Source of the DNA: Willaertia magna
Lineage: Eukaryota; Heterolobosea; Eutetramitea; Acrasida; Naegleriidae
Length of the DNA: 37,330 nt
Assembly (NCBI GenBank): GCA_902984215.1
Contig: CADWAF010000224.1
Location: 1-37,330, forward strand
Reading direction: 5' to 3'
A program made the position numbers and the translations under genes. Below the pieces are notes generated by a model that was not told the DNA's origin, did not search any database, and saw nothing but the letters and a program-made list of their open reading frames with translations. Positions 1-8,584 of the stretch are shown piece after piece; the stretch's first letter is position 1, and each line of letters begins with the position of its first letter.

Positions 1-207
1 GTTTGATATTGTGGATTTTCCTTGAGTATTGATTGATTTAGTTCTTTTAATTGTTCTTCAAGTTTTTGTTGATGTAATTTACGTTGTACATAACCCAAAT
101 ATGCGGCAACACATGATAATGCAGTTGCGGTAAAAGAAAGTAAATTTTTATTATTCTCAAATAATAATTTATACTTTTCAAATAAATTAACAACTCTCCC
201 TCTCATT
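1..207 (-). CDS. Small single-span membrane protein, 5' part only
   Basis: An open frame on the minus strand starts at the ATG at 207 and runs off the left edge with 69 complete codons and no stop. The product begins MRGRVVNLFEKYK. It has one hydrophobic segment at about residues 25-42 (LLSFTATALSCVAAYLGYV), followed by a charged Gln/Lys/Glu-rich stretch that looks like the start of a coiled coil. The basic N-terminus with a single span would suit a mitochondrial or ER membrane protein, but that is inference. I do not recognise a family. The C-terminus is outside the window, so a larger protein is possible. Confidence 0.6.
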
Positions 208-1004
208 GTTGTAATTAAAATTATAAATTGGTAATTATTTACAAAATTTCCTAGTTGAAATAATAAATACTGGTTACTCTAAGATTGAATAAATTAATAA
301 ACTTTTAATAAATCTTCCCGAAAATTAATTCCAATTCAAACAAAATAGTACTCCAATCAAAACCGGTTTCAATCAAAATTTTTTCACATAACAAATTTAA
401 AAATCCCGAACTTGGGCTGGCATCTTATAAAAAATTTACTGCCTCGTGACTCGAACTAGCAGCCTTCAAATTGTTGTTGAGGAATTGTTATTAAATTTAA
501 AAAATATTACTAATAATTCCAGATATTTTTAGTTAAAATAACTTAAATAATTTTAATAATTTATTTAAAATAAAAAATAAATAATTAAAGTGAAAAATAT
601 AAAATAATTAAATATTAAACAATTATTTTATATTAAATTTATTTAAGTAAAATCTTTATAAAATATTAATAAAAAATAATTTTAATGAATATTTTAAAAT
701 CTTAAAAGATTATAATAATATTAAAAAATTATATTTAAAAAATTTAATTATAAAATTTATACATTCTATTAAAACTATTATTATAGTTATTTTAATTATT
801 ATTTTAATTTCTTTTTTTTCTTATTTTTTATAAATTATAATTATTTTTTTATTGTTTTATAAAATTTTTAGATTTATTTAATAATTTTTTTATTTATCTT
901 TTATATTTTTTACTTTTTTTTAATAATAAATCAAACATTTAAATTTTAAGGATTATTATTAATAAATTAAATAAAAACAACCACATAGAAAAATTAAAAT
1001 TTTA
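208..1004. other. AT-rich intergenic stretch without a recognisable gene
   Basis: This is about 800 bases of almost pure A/T with no long frame. The only non-random element I noticed is a tRNA B-box-like string at 447-457 (minus strand), which does not fold into a tRNA. Its left end is the upstream region of the minus-strand gene at 1-207, and its right end holds the T-run that should terminate the tRNA transcript. Confidence 0.6.
989..1001 (-). terminator. RNA polymerase III terminator of the tRNA-Ile gene
   Basis: On the minus strand, just past the tRNA 3' end, the sequence reads ATAAAATTTTAATTTTTC. This gives a run of four Ts and then five Ts within 20 bases, the usual poly-T stop for RNA polymerase III. 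Confidence 0.6.
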
Positions 1005-1086
1005 TGCTCCAGGCAGGACTCGAACCTGCAGCCTCCAGCTATCATAATCTCATAAGACTAGCACTCTACCATTGAGTTACTGGAGC
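1005..1086 (-). tRNA. tRNA-Ile(UAU): tRNA-Ile, anticodon UAU, with a 10-nt intron
   Basis: The minus strand folds as a complete tRNA. The acceptor pairs GCTCCAG with CTGGAGC and has discriminator A. The D stem is ACTC/GAGT around loop AATGGTA. The T arm is GCAGG-TTCGAGT-CCTGC and the variable loop is AGGCT. The anticodon stem CTAGT pairs with GCTGG (two G-T wobbles) only if a 10-base intron is removed after position 37. That leaves the 7-base loop CTTATG|A with anticodon TAT. The GCTCCAG acceptor and the presence of an intron agree with eukaryotic tRNA-Ile(UAU). Without the intron the RNA is 72 nt, with CCA not encoded. The A10-U25 pair is slightly unusual. Confidence 0.92.
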
Positions 1087-1216
1087 TACGGTTTGCTTGA
1101 AAAATGTTTTCAATATAAATAGCCGTTCCTTCAAACTTTGAGTCTTCCTTTTTTGTTTATTTGAAACGGTAATGTTTACAAAGGAACAGTGGTAATTCAA
1201 ATTCTAACAAAAAAAA

Positions 1217-2617
1217 ATGAACCAAAACGATACACATCCCCACGGCGATATGGGTTTATTTCCGTGTTTAAGTGATCACACTTGTAATTACGAAACGGAA
1301 ACACCAGCCACCATACTTTCAATAATAATGGTCTTTCTCTATTTAGTATACATTTTAATCACATTATTCTTAATAATAAAAAATAACTTTCAAAAAACTT
1401 TATTTATCTCAAAAATATTATTTGTAATTTTAATATTATTTTACTTAATTGGAAGATTATGTTATTTTACAATTTATGTATTTTTTAAATTTATTGGAGG
1501 AGTACAACAAAAACAAAATAATGGAATAACTAACTGGAATATAGGTATATTTCTAAGTACTCATATCTCATTCTATTGGGCTAGTACTTTCTTTTACACT
1601 GCTTTTTTAGTTTTATGCGTAAATTATACGGAGAATTTTTTTCACGCAAAAGGTTTTAGTACAGATTTTTCAAAAAGGAAAACTTTACATTTAAAGATTG
1701 GAATATTTATTGTTAGTTTAAGTTCACATTTTATTGAATTATCATTTTTTATTTGTTGTATTATTTTTATGATTTTAGACAAGTTATTTTTTACAAAAAT
1801 AATTATAATTTGTCAATTATCTTTTCATATGAGTTTAAGTTTTTTAATTATATTTTTTTTTATTATTTGGATTTTTATTAGTAGAAAAGTTGTATGGTCA
1901 GATGTTTTATATCCAAATACGGAATATAATAATGTTACTGAAAGAATGTTTATTGGAGCATGTTCTTTTGCTTTTCTTTTATTGTTAAAAGGTTTTGCTG
2001 ATGCTATTTTAGGAATTTATGTTACGAATTGTAATTTAATTTGTCCAAATGTACAAATTTTATTAAATTCTTGTTTATCTATTGCTGGTGATTTATTACC
2101 TTTAACTTTAGTTTATTATGTTTTTTGGACTGGAAGGAAAGTGAGAGGAAGTGCTAATAATAATAATAATAGAATTGTAAATAATAATACATTATTACAA
2201 CGTGCTGGAAGTAAAGAAAATTTATTACAACAACAACAATATTTAAATAATAGTAAAGAAGAACAAAATAATCACCAAATGATTGGAGCGAATAATAATA
2301 ATTTAATAGAAAACAGTAATGCCAATAACAGTAATAATAATAATCAAAGTTTTGGAAGTAAAAATATTTTAATGAAAAGTTATAGTAATAATTTTTTACA
2401 TAATAATTACAATGAACAGCAGCATTATAGAGATAGAACAGCAAGTGATTTTAGTATAGAAGATGCAAATATTTTAACATTACAACCAAGTAAACCTGTT
2501 ATTGATTTTATAGTTCCACCATCACCAATTGTAGAACAACAACATCTTCATTATAATGTTGGTAATGTTTTTGAAGAAGTATCTGAAGATGATACTTTAA
2601 CAGAAATTTCAAATTAA
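1217..2617 (+). CDS. Seven-transmembrane protein, THH1/TOM1/TOM3-like
   Basis: The 466-aa protein has seven clear hydrophobic segments at about residues 33-54, 62-90, 110-136, 159-187, 193-221, 245-268 and 280-304, with the N-terminus probably extracellular. The end of TM7 (GDLLPLTLVYYVF) and the general layout resemble the THH1/TOM1/TOM3 family of GPCR-like membrane proteins, known from plants and amoebae; a more distant GPCR is the alternative. Residues 310-466 form a hydrophilic cytoplasmic tail very rich in Asn and Gln, with a likely phospho-rich stretch near the end. The start has an A-run immediately upstream. A short uORF (1172-1195, seven codons) lies in the leader. No intron is seen. 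Ligand and function are unknown. Confidence 0.7.
   Translation: MNQNDTHPHGDMGLFPCLSDHTCNYETETPATILSIIMVFLYLVYILITLFLIIKNNFQKTLFISKILFVILILFYLIGRLCYFTIYVFFKFIGGVQQKQNNGITNWNIGIFLSTHISFYWASTFFYTAFLVLCVNYTENFFHAKGFSTDFSKRKTLHLKIGIFIVSLSSHFIELSFFICCIIFMILDKLFFTKIIIICQLSFHMSLSFLIIFFFIIWIFISRKVVWSDVLYPNTEYNNVTERMFIGACSFAFLLLLKGFADAILGIYVTNCNLICPNVQILLNSCLSIAGDLLPLTLVYYVFWTGRKVRGSANNNNNRIVNNNTLLQRAGSKENLLQQQQYLNNSKEEQNNHQMIGANNNNLIENSNANNSNNNNQSFGSKNILMKSYSNNFLHNNYNEQQHYRDRTASDFSIEDANILTLQPSKPVIDFIVPPSPIVEQQHLHYNVGNVFEEVSEDDTLTEISN
2154..2179 (+). repeat. AAT-type trinucleotide run in the 7TM tail
   Basis: Runs of AAT/AAC codons encode poly-Asn in the cytoplasmic tail of the 7TM protein. Similar runs recur to about 2345. 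They are ordinary coding microsatellites in this genome and prone to length change. Confidence 0.6.
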
Positions 2618-2781
2618 GTTTTATAAAAGGTTGACTAATATTGTGAACGAATGGATGACTAATTTGTGTGAATAATACTCTAGGTCTGTATTTAAAATAG
2701 ATTAAAACTATTTTCTTTACATTTATATTCTAAATTAAATATTTATTTTTTCCTTATTTGCAAAAATGTTTATAATACGCT

Positions 2782-4413
2782 TTAAAACTTTAATTTTTTC
2801 ATAGCTATACCATTGACCTTAATTGAATTACTGCTATTATTAGGTATTTCATTACCGTTATTATTATTATTATTATTGTTGTTGTTTGCATTGCCTAAAG
2901 AAGGAAGAGATACCTTGGGTTTAGGCATAAAGTTTTGTTGTTGTTGCTGTTGTTGAGATTGTAATAAAGCTGGATGGATTTTAGGGGCCTCTCTTGGGGA
3001 GTTTATATCAATATCATCGTCATCATCATATTCTTCTTCATCACTTTCTTCACTGAAATTTTCCTCTTCATCTGAAGAAGTAAAATTTCCTTTTCTTTCC
3101 CCTAATTTCTCTAAATTATTTTGTTCATCAAATAGAAATACAGTTGCATTAGGAGAAATTGTTTTTAAAGCTACATTAGTGTTTGGTGTTATTTGTAAAT
3201 CTAAAGCATTGTTATTATTATTACCATTATTCTTTTGGAAATGATGATCATCCTCATAATCATCATCTCCAGAGGTTTCACTATCATTTGATTTCGGAGC
3301 GTTATTGTTTTGTATTGTTGTAGGGCTTATACCCATCGAAAGTTTAGGAATCATTATTTGCGATTTTACTTCTGTCTTAATTGTAGCGTTCTTGTTGCTT
3401 ATATTCTGTTCATTGTTTGTATTGTTATTATTTGTTGGAATATTCATCTTTCCAACAGGTAAAGATAATTTAAAGCCTGAAGGAACTATCTTTCCACTGT
3501 TTGTATTGTTATTACTTGAGTTGTTATCTAAATTATTAGAGGAATTATTCGTTATTGTTGTACTATTGTTATTATTAGATAAATCTTTCAATTTAAAGGC
3601 TTCAGGTTTGATAGTTAATTTAGTTCCCACTCCATTTCCTACTCCAACCCCTTCAACTGAAACGGGTGAATTATTACTTGGTGAAGAAGTATTTGAAGGA
3701 GAAGATAAACTATTATTTGCACTGTTATTACTTTCTTTCAATAATGTTGGTGTTAGATACTTTTCTCTAGTAAAACCAAAAGAACTCATCATGTTTAAAA
3801 ATCCCGTAATGAAAGAAACTGCAAAATCATGAATTACTTGAATTGGAATAACATCATCTAAATCTTCATCATCTAATGACATTAAACCTTTTTCTTCACC
3901 TACACTTTGCATTAAACCTATTAATTGCTGACAATCTATACCATATAACTCTTTAATTGATAATAATTCATGTATTGTACTAACAGTATCAACACTAACC
4001 CAATGAATGTTAGGGTACTTTGGAACTTTTAATATATGTCCCACCGAAAATAGTCTTACAAACCAATCTCCAAATATCTCTTTACCATTTCTTGCAGTAT
4101 TTATCTGTTTCCACATATGTAATGTACATTGAGCTTGTAGTTCACTTTTAAAGCTTTGTTGATCAGCCTTTATATGACCAGTTACTGAACCACACCATTC
4201 CGCAAATTTCATTAAATCTTCGGAACTAAATTTACCATTCTTATCTACATCTAACATAAATAAAACTGCAAGTTTCTTAAAGTCTATTGGATATTCATCT
4301 AAAGATGTTAATTTTTTAGCTTCGTCTATAACTAAATAATCTTTTTTCGATTTTTTTACTAGATTAAATTGTCTTTGAACATGTCCTCGTATGGTTTCAT
4401 TTATATTTCCCAT
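2782..4413 (-). CDS. EF-hand protein with Asn-rich tail
   Basis: The 543-aa intronless protein lies convergent to the 7TM gene. Residues 55-66 (DVDKNGKFSSED) form a good EF-hand calcium loop, with acidic or amide ligands at positions 1, 3 and 5, Gly at 6 and Asp at 12. An alpha-helical conserved region follows to about residue 220 (FGDWFVRLFSVGH, VIHDFAVSFITGFLNMM). The rest is low-complexity Asn/Ser/Pro sequence with two acidic patches, a Gln run and a basic C-terminus (AMKKLKF). The N-terminal MGNINET has Gly2 but lacks Ser/Thr at position 6, so myristoylation is doubtful. It is probably a soluble calcium sensor; partners are unknown. The start was chosen because the frame opens at 4413 and the conserved helix begins soon after. 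Confidence 0.7.
   Translation of the reverse strand: MGNINETIRGHVQRQFNLVKKSKKDYLVIDEAKKLTSLDEYPIDFKKLAVLFMLDVDKNGKFSSEDLMKFAEWCGSVTGHIKADQQSFKSELQAQCTLHMWKQINTARNGKEIFGDWFVRLFSVGHILKVPKYPNIHWVSVDTVSTIHELLSIKELYGIDCQQLIGLMQSVGEEKGLMSLDDEDLDDVIPIQVIHDFAVSFITGFLNMMSSFGFTREKYLTPTLLKESNNSANNSLSSPSNTSSPSNNSPVSVEGVGVGNGVGTKLTIKPEAFKLKDLSNNNNSTTITNNSSNNLDNNSSNNNTNSGKIVPSGFKLSLPVGKMNIPTNNNNTNNEQNISNKNATIKTEVKSQIMIPKLSMGISPTTIQNNNAPKSNDSETSGDDDYEDDHHFQKNNGNNNNNALDLQITPNTNVALKTISPNATVFLFDEQNNLEKLGERKGNFTSSDEEENFSEESDEEEYDDDDDIDINSPREAPKIHPALLQSQQQQQQQNFMPKPKVSLPSLGNANNNNNNNNNNGNEIPNNSSNSIKVNGIAMKKLKF
2858..2888 (-). repeat. TTA/TTG trinucleotide run coding poly-Asn
   Basis: A run of TTA then TTG triplets on the plus strand reads as AAT/AAC codons on the minus strand. 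It encodes the poly-Asn stretch near the C-terminus of the EF-hand protein. Confidence 0.7.
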
Positions 4414-5045
4414 TGTTATTGTTATTAAATTATTATTTGATCAAAATTGTTTATTTTAATTATCGGAAATTATTTGTTTTTAAATGAAATTTGAATGCAT
4501 ACTCCTGTATGTTTTTTTTCAGTTATTTTTTTGTTTGAAAAATTATGACAGTTGAGGTTTTGAAAAAATTCAACAATTTTCAGTGGTGTTAAAAAAGACA
4601 ACGGATAGCAATCTGTTCTTTTATTCTTGCTAAACAATTAACTACAATGAAAGAGGATGAAGTTCTTATCTTTCCATCAATTAAAGTGTTAACACACCTT
4701 ATGAACCACAAGAAGAAAAAATGTCAAAAGGTTGAAAAAGAAATCTTTGGTTTAATTTTGTGGAAATTGATTCATTAATTTACAAAATTCGTTCGGGTTC
4801 TTTAATTGAATTTTAATAATATGAAAGGAGTTCTTGATATAATATGTTAGCTCTTAATATAACTCTTTCCTTTCATTATCCTTTCTATTTGTTAACTTTT
4901 CATATTAAGATGAAATATGATGAGGACATTCAATAAAGTAAAAATAGTTGTTTGTTCTAATTGAATTAATTCGTACTATAGTATTGCAAAACAGCTATTC
5001 GGAAGGAAAACAAACAACAACATTTAATTACAAATTTAAAAAAGA
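4414..5045. promoter_or_regulatory. Divergent intergenic region between the EF-hand and RhoGEF genes
   Basis: These 632 bases separate two genes transcribed away from each other, so they must hold both promoters. I see no TATA-like element that stands out from the AT background. It contains an open frame of 43 codons (4647-4778, +) without recognisable features, and an imperfect inverted repeat at 4821-4877 (ATGAAAGGAGTT against AACTCTTTCCTTTCAT). No RNA gene is apparent. Confidence 0.4.
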
Positions 5046-8000
5046 ATGTCTAGCCAATACATTAGAAATAATAGTCTATTGAATGTCCAACAAGATAATA
5101 ATCTAGACACTGAAGTAATGGAGATTACAATAGACAAACCAATTGAACAACAAGAAGAAACAATAAACAGTTATAAAGGAGGATCAATAATTGACAAAAT
5201 AAAACAACAAGAAAAGAATTATGCAATTGACAGAATTCAACAAAAACTTAATAATAACACTACTGAATTAGACAATAATAGTAATCGAATTAATCATAAT
5301 TATTTTGATGACGTAGTAGATGGAATAGTAGATGACACAGATGAAGAACTGACAACCTTAACTTCAGAAACAAGTGAGGGTTTAGATTCAGATGACGAAA
5401 AAAAAAGTTCAAATAGTAATAACAGTAGAAAGCCTTTAAATAAACAAAGAAAAAAAGATAATACTAATGTTGTTCAACATAAACATACTCACCATAATGA
5501 GAAACAAGTACAAAAGGCTACAGTTTGTTATGATTTTAAGGGAGAAGGCAACCAAGAATTATCAGTTCGAAAGGGAGAGATTGTAGATGTCTTAAAGAAG
5601 TATGATGATGGTTGGACTTGGTGCGTAAAGAAAGAGGAACAGAATTTTGGTTTAGTGCCCACGGCTTACTTAAGGTTTTTAGATCAAAAATCTATAATAA
5701 GGAATACGGTATTGGAGGATGAGAGGAATAGACATTTGAAAAAAGGATATATTTCTTCATCCACTTCTTCAAATTCATTGTCACAAGAGGATGAAGATAG
5801 TAAGACAACGAATGAAGAGGAAGAAGGAAAAAGAGAATGGACTCTTGTACCTAGCAATAGCTCATCAACAAGAAGTTCAGTACAACCTTTAAAACACACT
5901 ACTTCCTTAATGATACCTAATAGCAAAACGATAGAGGAGAGAAGGAATGCAATAAGCAAACTACCAAAAGATAGAAAGATAGAAGTAAAACAATTACCCA
6001 AAGAACCAATAGTCGAGGATTCAAAGAAAAAAGAACCATTACTTAAAAGATTGGGAAGTTTATTTTCTAAAAAGAAGAAAGAAGTTAAAGTTGCAGAGGT
6101 AGAAAAAAGAGCATCATCACCTATTATTGCTCAATTACCTAATGAATCTCACGAAATTGGGGAAAGAGAATTATTGGTCAACTCGGTGCAATTAAAACCT
6201 CATGCTTCAGTAATGATTCCAAATCAACGTTATTCAACAAAAGAATATTTCCAACATGTTGAGAAGTATAAACTAAGACCTATATTTCCGAGAAACGTAA
6301 TGCATGATGTCAAAAAGAAAATTGTTGGTGAGAAGTCTGACAAGAAAAGTGAAAAAAAAGATAAGAAAAAGAAGATTGAAACTATAGAGCAAACTGAAGA
6401 AGCAAACGCTTTGGTTAGAAAGATTCTTGCGTTCAAAAGAAGAAGGGCTTTTAGATTAGCTCTTAAAGATGAAAAATATAAAAAACAAAGGAAAAGAAAG
6501 GAACTTATTAAGGAAACAATCGAAACGGAAAGGACTTATGTTGACAGCTTAAAGGTACTTATAGAATTATTTTACTACCCTTTAGTTAATGATACTGGTC
6601 ATGGTAAGGGTGTTATGGAAAGAGAACATATTCACGCTATATTCTCAAATATTGAACAAATTTATCAAATTAATTCAACCCTTTTATCAGACCTTGATAA
6701 GGCATTTGAGAAATATCCCTTTGTAGAAATTGCTCCTGCCTTATCACAAATTACGCCTTTCTTTAAAACTTATACTACTTATGTGAATAACTTTGAGAAC
6801 TCACAATCAACATTAGAAAGATTAAAAAGAGAAGATAGAAGGGTAAAAGAATTTTTAATGTTATGTCATAAACAAAAGAAAACAAAAGGCAACCAGATAG
6901 GATCTTATCTAATTTTACCTATTCAACGTATACCTAGATATAGAATGTTATTGACAGAAATATTAAATAATACATCTTCAAATCATGTAGAATATGAATG
7001 CCTTAAAAAGTGCGTAAAAGAAATTGAAACCGTTGCTAATTACGTTAACGATGAAAAACGAAAGGTAGAACAAAATCAAATAGTATTTGAAGTTCAAAGT
7101 TTAATTCACAAACAATATCCATCCTTCGTTCAACCAAATAGAAAATTTATCAGAAGAGGAACAATGAATGTACAATATATTATTTATCAAACACAATTTG
7201 AAAATGACGTTGCATATCCCTTTCCAACTCACTTAACCAAACCAGATCAATATCTTTTTGATGTTTATTTGTTTAATGACATTATTGTCTTAATTGAACA
7301 AGAAAAAGTCACAACTTCAAACAATTCCCTTAATAATAAGGAAGATAGACAAATACATTTTATCTTTCTACAGTTTGTTTACAACAATGACTTTACAATT
7401 TTAGATAAAAAGAAAAAGAAATCATTTATTGATTCACCAATCCAATTAGTTTCAAACCATAATAAAAAACGTGGTAGTCTCAGAGTAAATAGTATGGATT
7501 TAGAAAATCTTAATATTACAGTTGAAGATGAAGAAGATTATACCTTTACAATTGAAGTATTATTTAAAGGAGTAAAACAAGAATACATATTTCATACATC
7601 AAATCTTAATGAAAAACAAAGTTGGATGCAGAGCATTGGTGCTAGTTTAATGCAAATTAATAAGAATAACATTTCAAAAGGAATAGAAAATGATTTTTAT
7701 TTAATGGGTAAAGAAAGAGCAAATTTACATCGTATTGCTAAAGAGAAGTTAGAAGAACATCAAAAGTTAGAAAAAGCTAACTTAATGAAAATGTCTTACG
7801 TTAGTCAACTTGACACTCATTTACAAAAGAAGAAACAACTTTTAATGAAATTACAAAAAGAAATTAGTATTTTAGAAATGGACAAGAGTCAAGTAGTTCA
7901 TGAAATGGAATCTTTACAAAATAAGAAATCTAAAATTAGAGAAGATTTAAAGTTTTATTCAACTTCTATACAAGAAAGAGACATGTACTTGATGAAATTA

Positions 8001-8372
8001 TTAAATCAAGAAACTGATGCCTTTAAATTAATATTTGACGATGCCCCATCTGTTGGAACGGAGACAATCTATGCAAAACCAAATACTTTAAACAAACATC
8101 ATTCAGCATTTCCAATTTCATTATCATCCTCTTCTGTAAATACCTCAGATGGTTATTTAAGTGGATTGACAAGACAAAATAGCGATATGTTTTCTATTAG
8201 TAATAATAGTAGTACACAACAACATGAATCACTTAAATCTGACCTTTCTAATGAGAGTAATAACAGCAACAATAATAGTCTTAGTGTAGTTCAAACAAAA
8301 AATAGATCCTTCGTAATTAAACACAACAGAGGTTCTACAAACAACATTACACAACCTCTGCAACAACAATAA
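5046..8372 (+). CDS. SH3-RhoGEF(DH)-PH guanine nucleotide exchange factor
   Basis: The 1108-aa protein has an SH3 domain at about residues 157-212 (ATVCYDFKGEGNQELSV, DDGWTWC, GLVPTAYL). A DH (Dbl homology) domain spans about 484-672, with the start motif KETIETERTYVDSL and the CR3 helix LILPIQRIPRYRMLLTEIL at 622-640. A PH domain spans about 676-871 with a loop insertion, ending in the typical Trp helix (KQSWMQSIGAS). A coiled coil covers about 885-985, and a Ser/Asn-rich tail follows. DH-PH modules catalyse GDP release on Rho-family GTPases, and the PH domain helps with membrane and GTPase contact; which Rac/Rho is the substrate cannot be read from sequence. The middle region (320-480) is strongly basic and could bind acidic lipids. 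No intron is seen. Confidence 0.93.
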   Translation: MSSQYIRNNSLLNVQQDNNLDTEVMEITIDKPIEQQEETINSYKGGSIIDKIKQQEKNYAIDRIQQKLNNNTTELDNNSNRINHNYFDDVVDGIVDDTDEELTTLTSETSEGLDSDDEKKSSNSNNSRKPLNKQRKKDNTNVVQHKHTHHNEKQVQKATVCYDFKGEGNQELSVRKGEIVDVLKKYDDGWTWCVKKEEQNFGLVPTAYLRFLDQKSIIRNTVLEDERNRHLKKGYISSSTSSNSLSQEDEDSKTTNEEEEGKREWTLVPSNSSSTRSSVQPLKHTTSLMIPNSKTIEERRNAISKLPKDRKIEVKQLPKEPIVEDSKKKEPLLKRLGSLFSKKKKEVKVAEVEKRASSPIIAQLPNESHEIGERELLVNSVQLKPHASVMIPNQRYSTKEYFQHVEKYKLRPIFPRNVMHDVKKKIVGEKSDKKSEKKDKKKKIETIEQTEEANALVRKILAFKRRRAFRLALKDEKYKKQRKRKELIKETIETERTYVDSLKVLIELFYYPLVNDTGHGKGVMEREHIHAIFSNIEQIYQINSTLLSDLDKAFEKYPFVEIAPALSQITPFFKTYTTYVNNFENSQSTLERLKREDRRVKEFLMLCHKQKKTKGNQIGSYLILPIQRIPRYRMLLTEILNNTSSNHVEYECLKKCVKEIETVANYVNDEKRKVEQNQIVFEVQSLIHKQYPSFVQPNRKFIRRGTMNVQYIIYQTQFENDVAYPFPTHLTKPDQYLFDVYLFNDIIVLIEQEKVTTSNNSLNNKEDRQIHFIFLQFVYNNDFTILDKKKKKSFIDSPIQLVSNHNKKRGSLRVNSMDLENLNITVEDEEDYTFTIEVLFKGVKQEYIFHTSNLNEKQSWMQSIGASLMQINKNNISKGIENDFYLMGKERANLHRIAKEKLEEHQKLEKANLMKMSYVSQLDTHLQKKKQLLMKLQKEISILEMDKSQVVHEMESLQNKKSKIREDLKFYSTSIQERDMYLMKLLNQETDAFKLIFDDAPSVGTETIYAKPNTLNKHHSAFPISLSSSSVNTSDGYLSGLTRQNSDMFSISNNSSTQQHESLKSDLSNESNNSNNNSLSVVQTKNRSFVIKHNRGSTNNITQPLQQQ

Positions 8373-8584
8373 AGTAAATAGCCTGCCACTGTCAAATAAA
8401 TAAGCTTTCCTCCATCTCTATATATATTATTAATATTATCTCACAAGAATATTTTGGGAAGTACTTACCAAAGGGAGTCTCCATACTAATTCAATTCAAA
8501 TAATCTTTGCCATTATTTAAGAAACCACCTAGAAAAAAACAATTCAAAATCAACAAAAACTAATTAACTATTAATAATAACCAC

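Noticed and set aside
420..490. tRNA-like B-box (minus strand AGTTCGAGTCA)
   Set aside because: The flanking bases do not form a T stem and no acceptor, D or anticodon stems can be drawn. It is at most a decayed tRNA fragment.
2154..2444. Minus-strand Tyr-rich frame opposite the 7TM tail
   Set aside because: It is the complement of AAT/AAC Asn codons, giving artificial Tyr/Leu-rich sequence.
4647..4778. 43-codon plus-strand frame before the RhoGEF gene
   Set aside because: No hydrophobic, domain or composition signal, and one frame of this length is expected by chance in 630 bases. Could be a leader uORF, but not supported as a gene.
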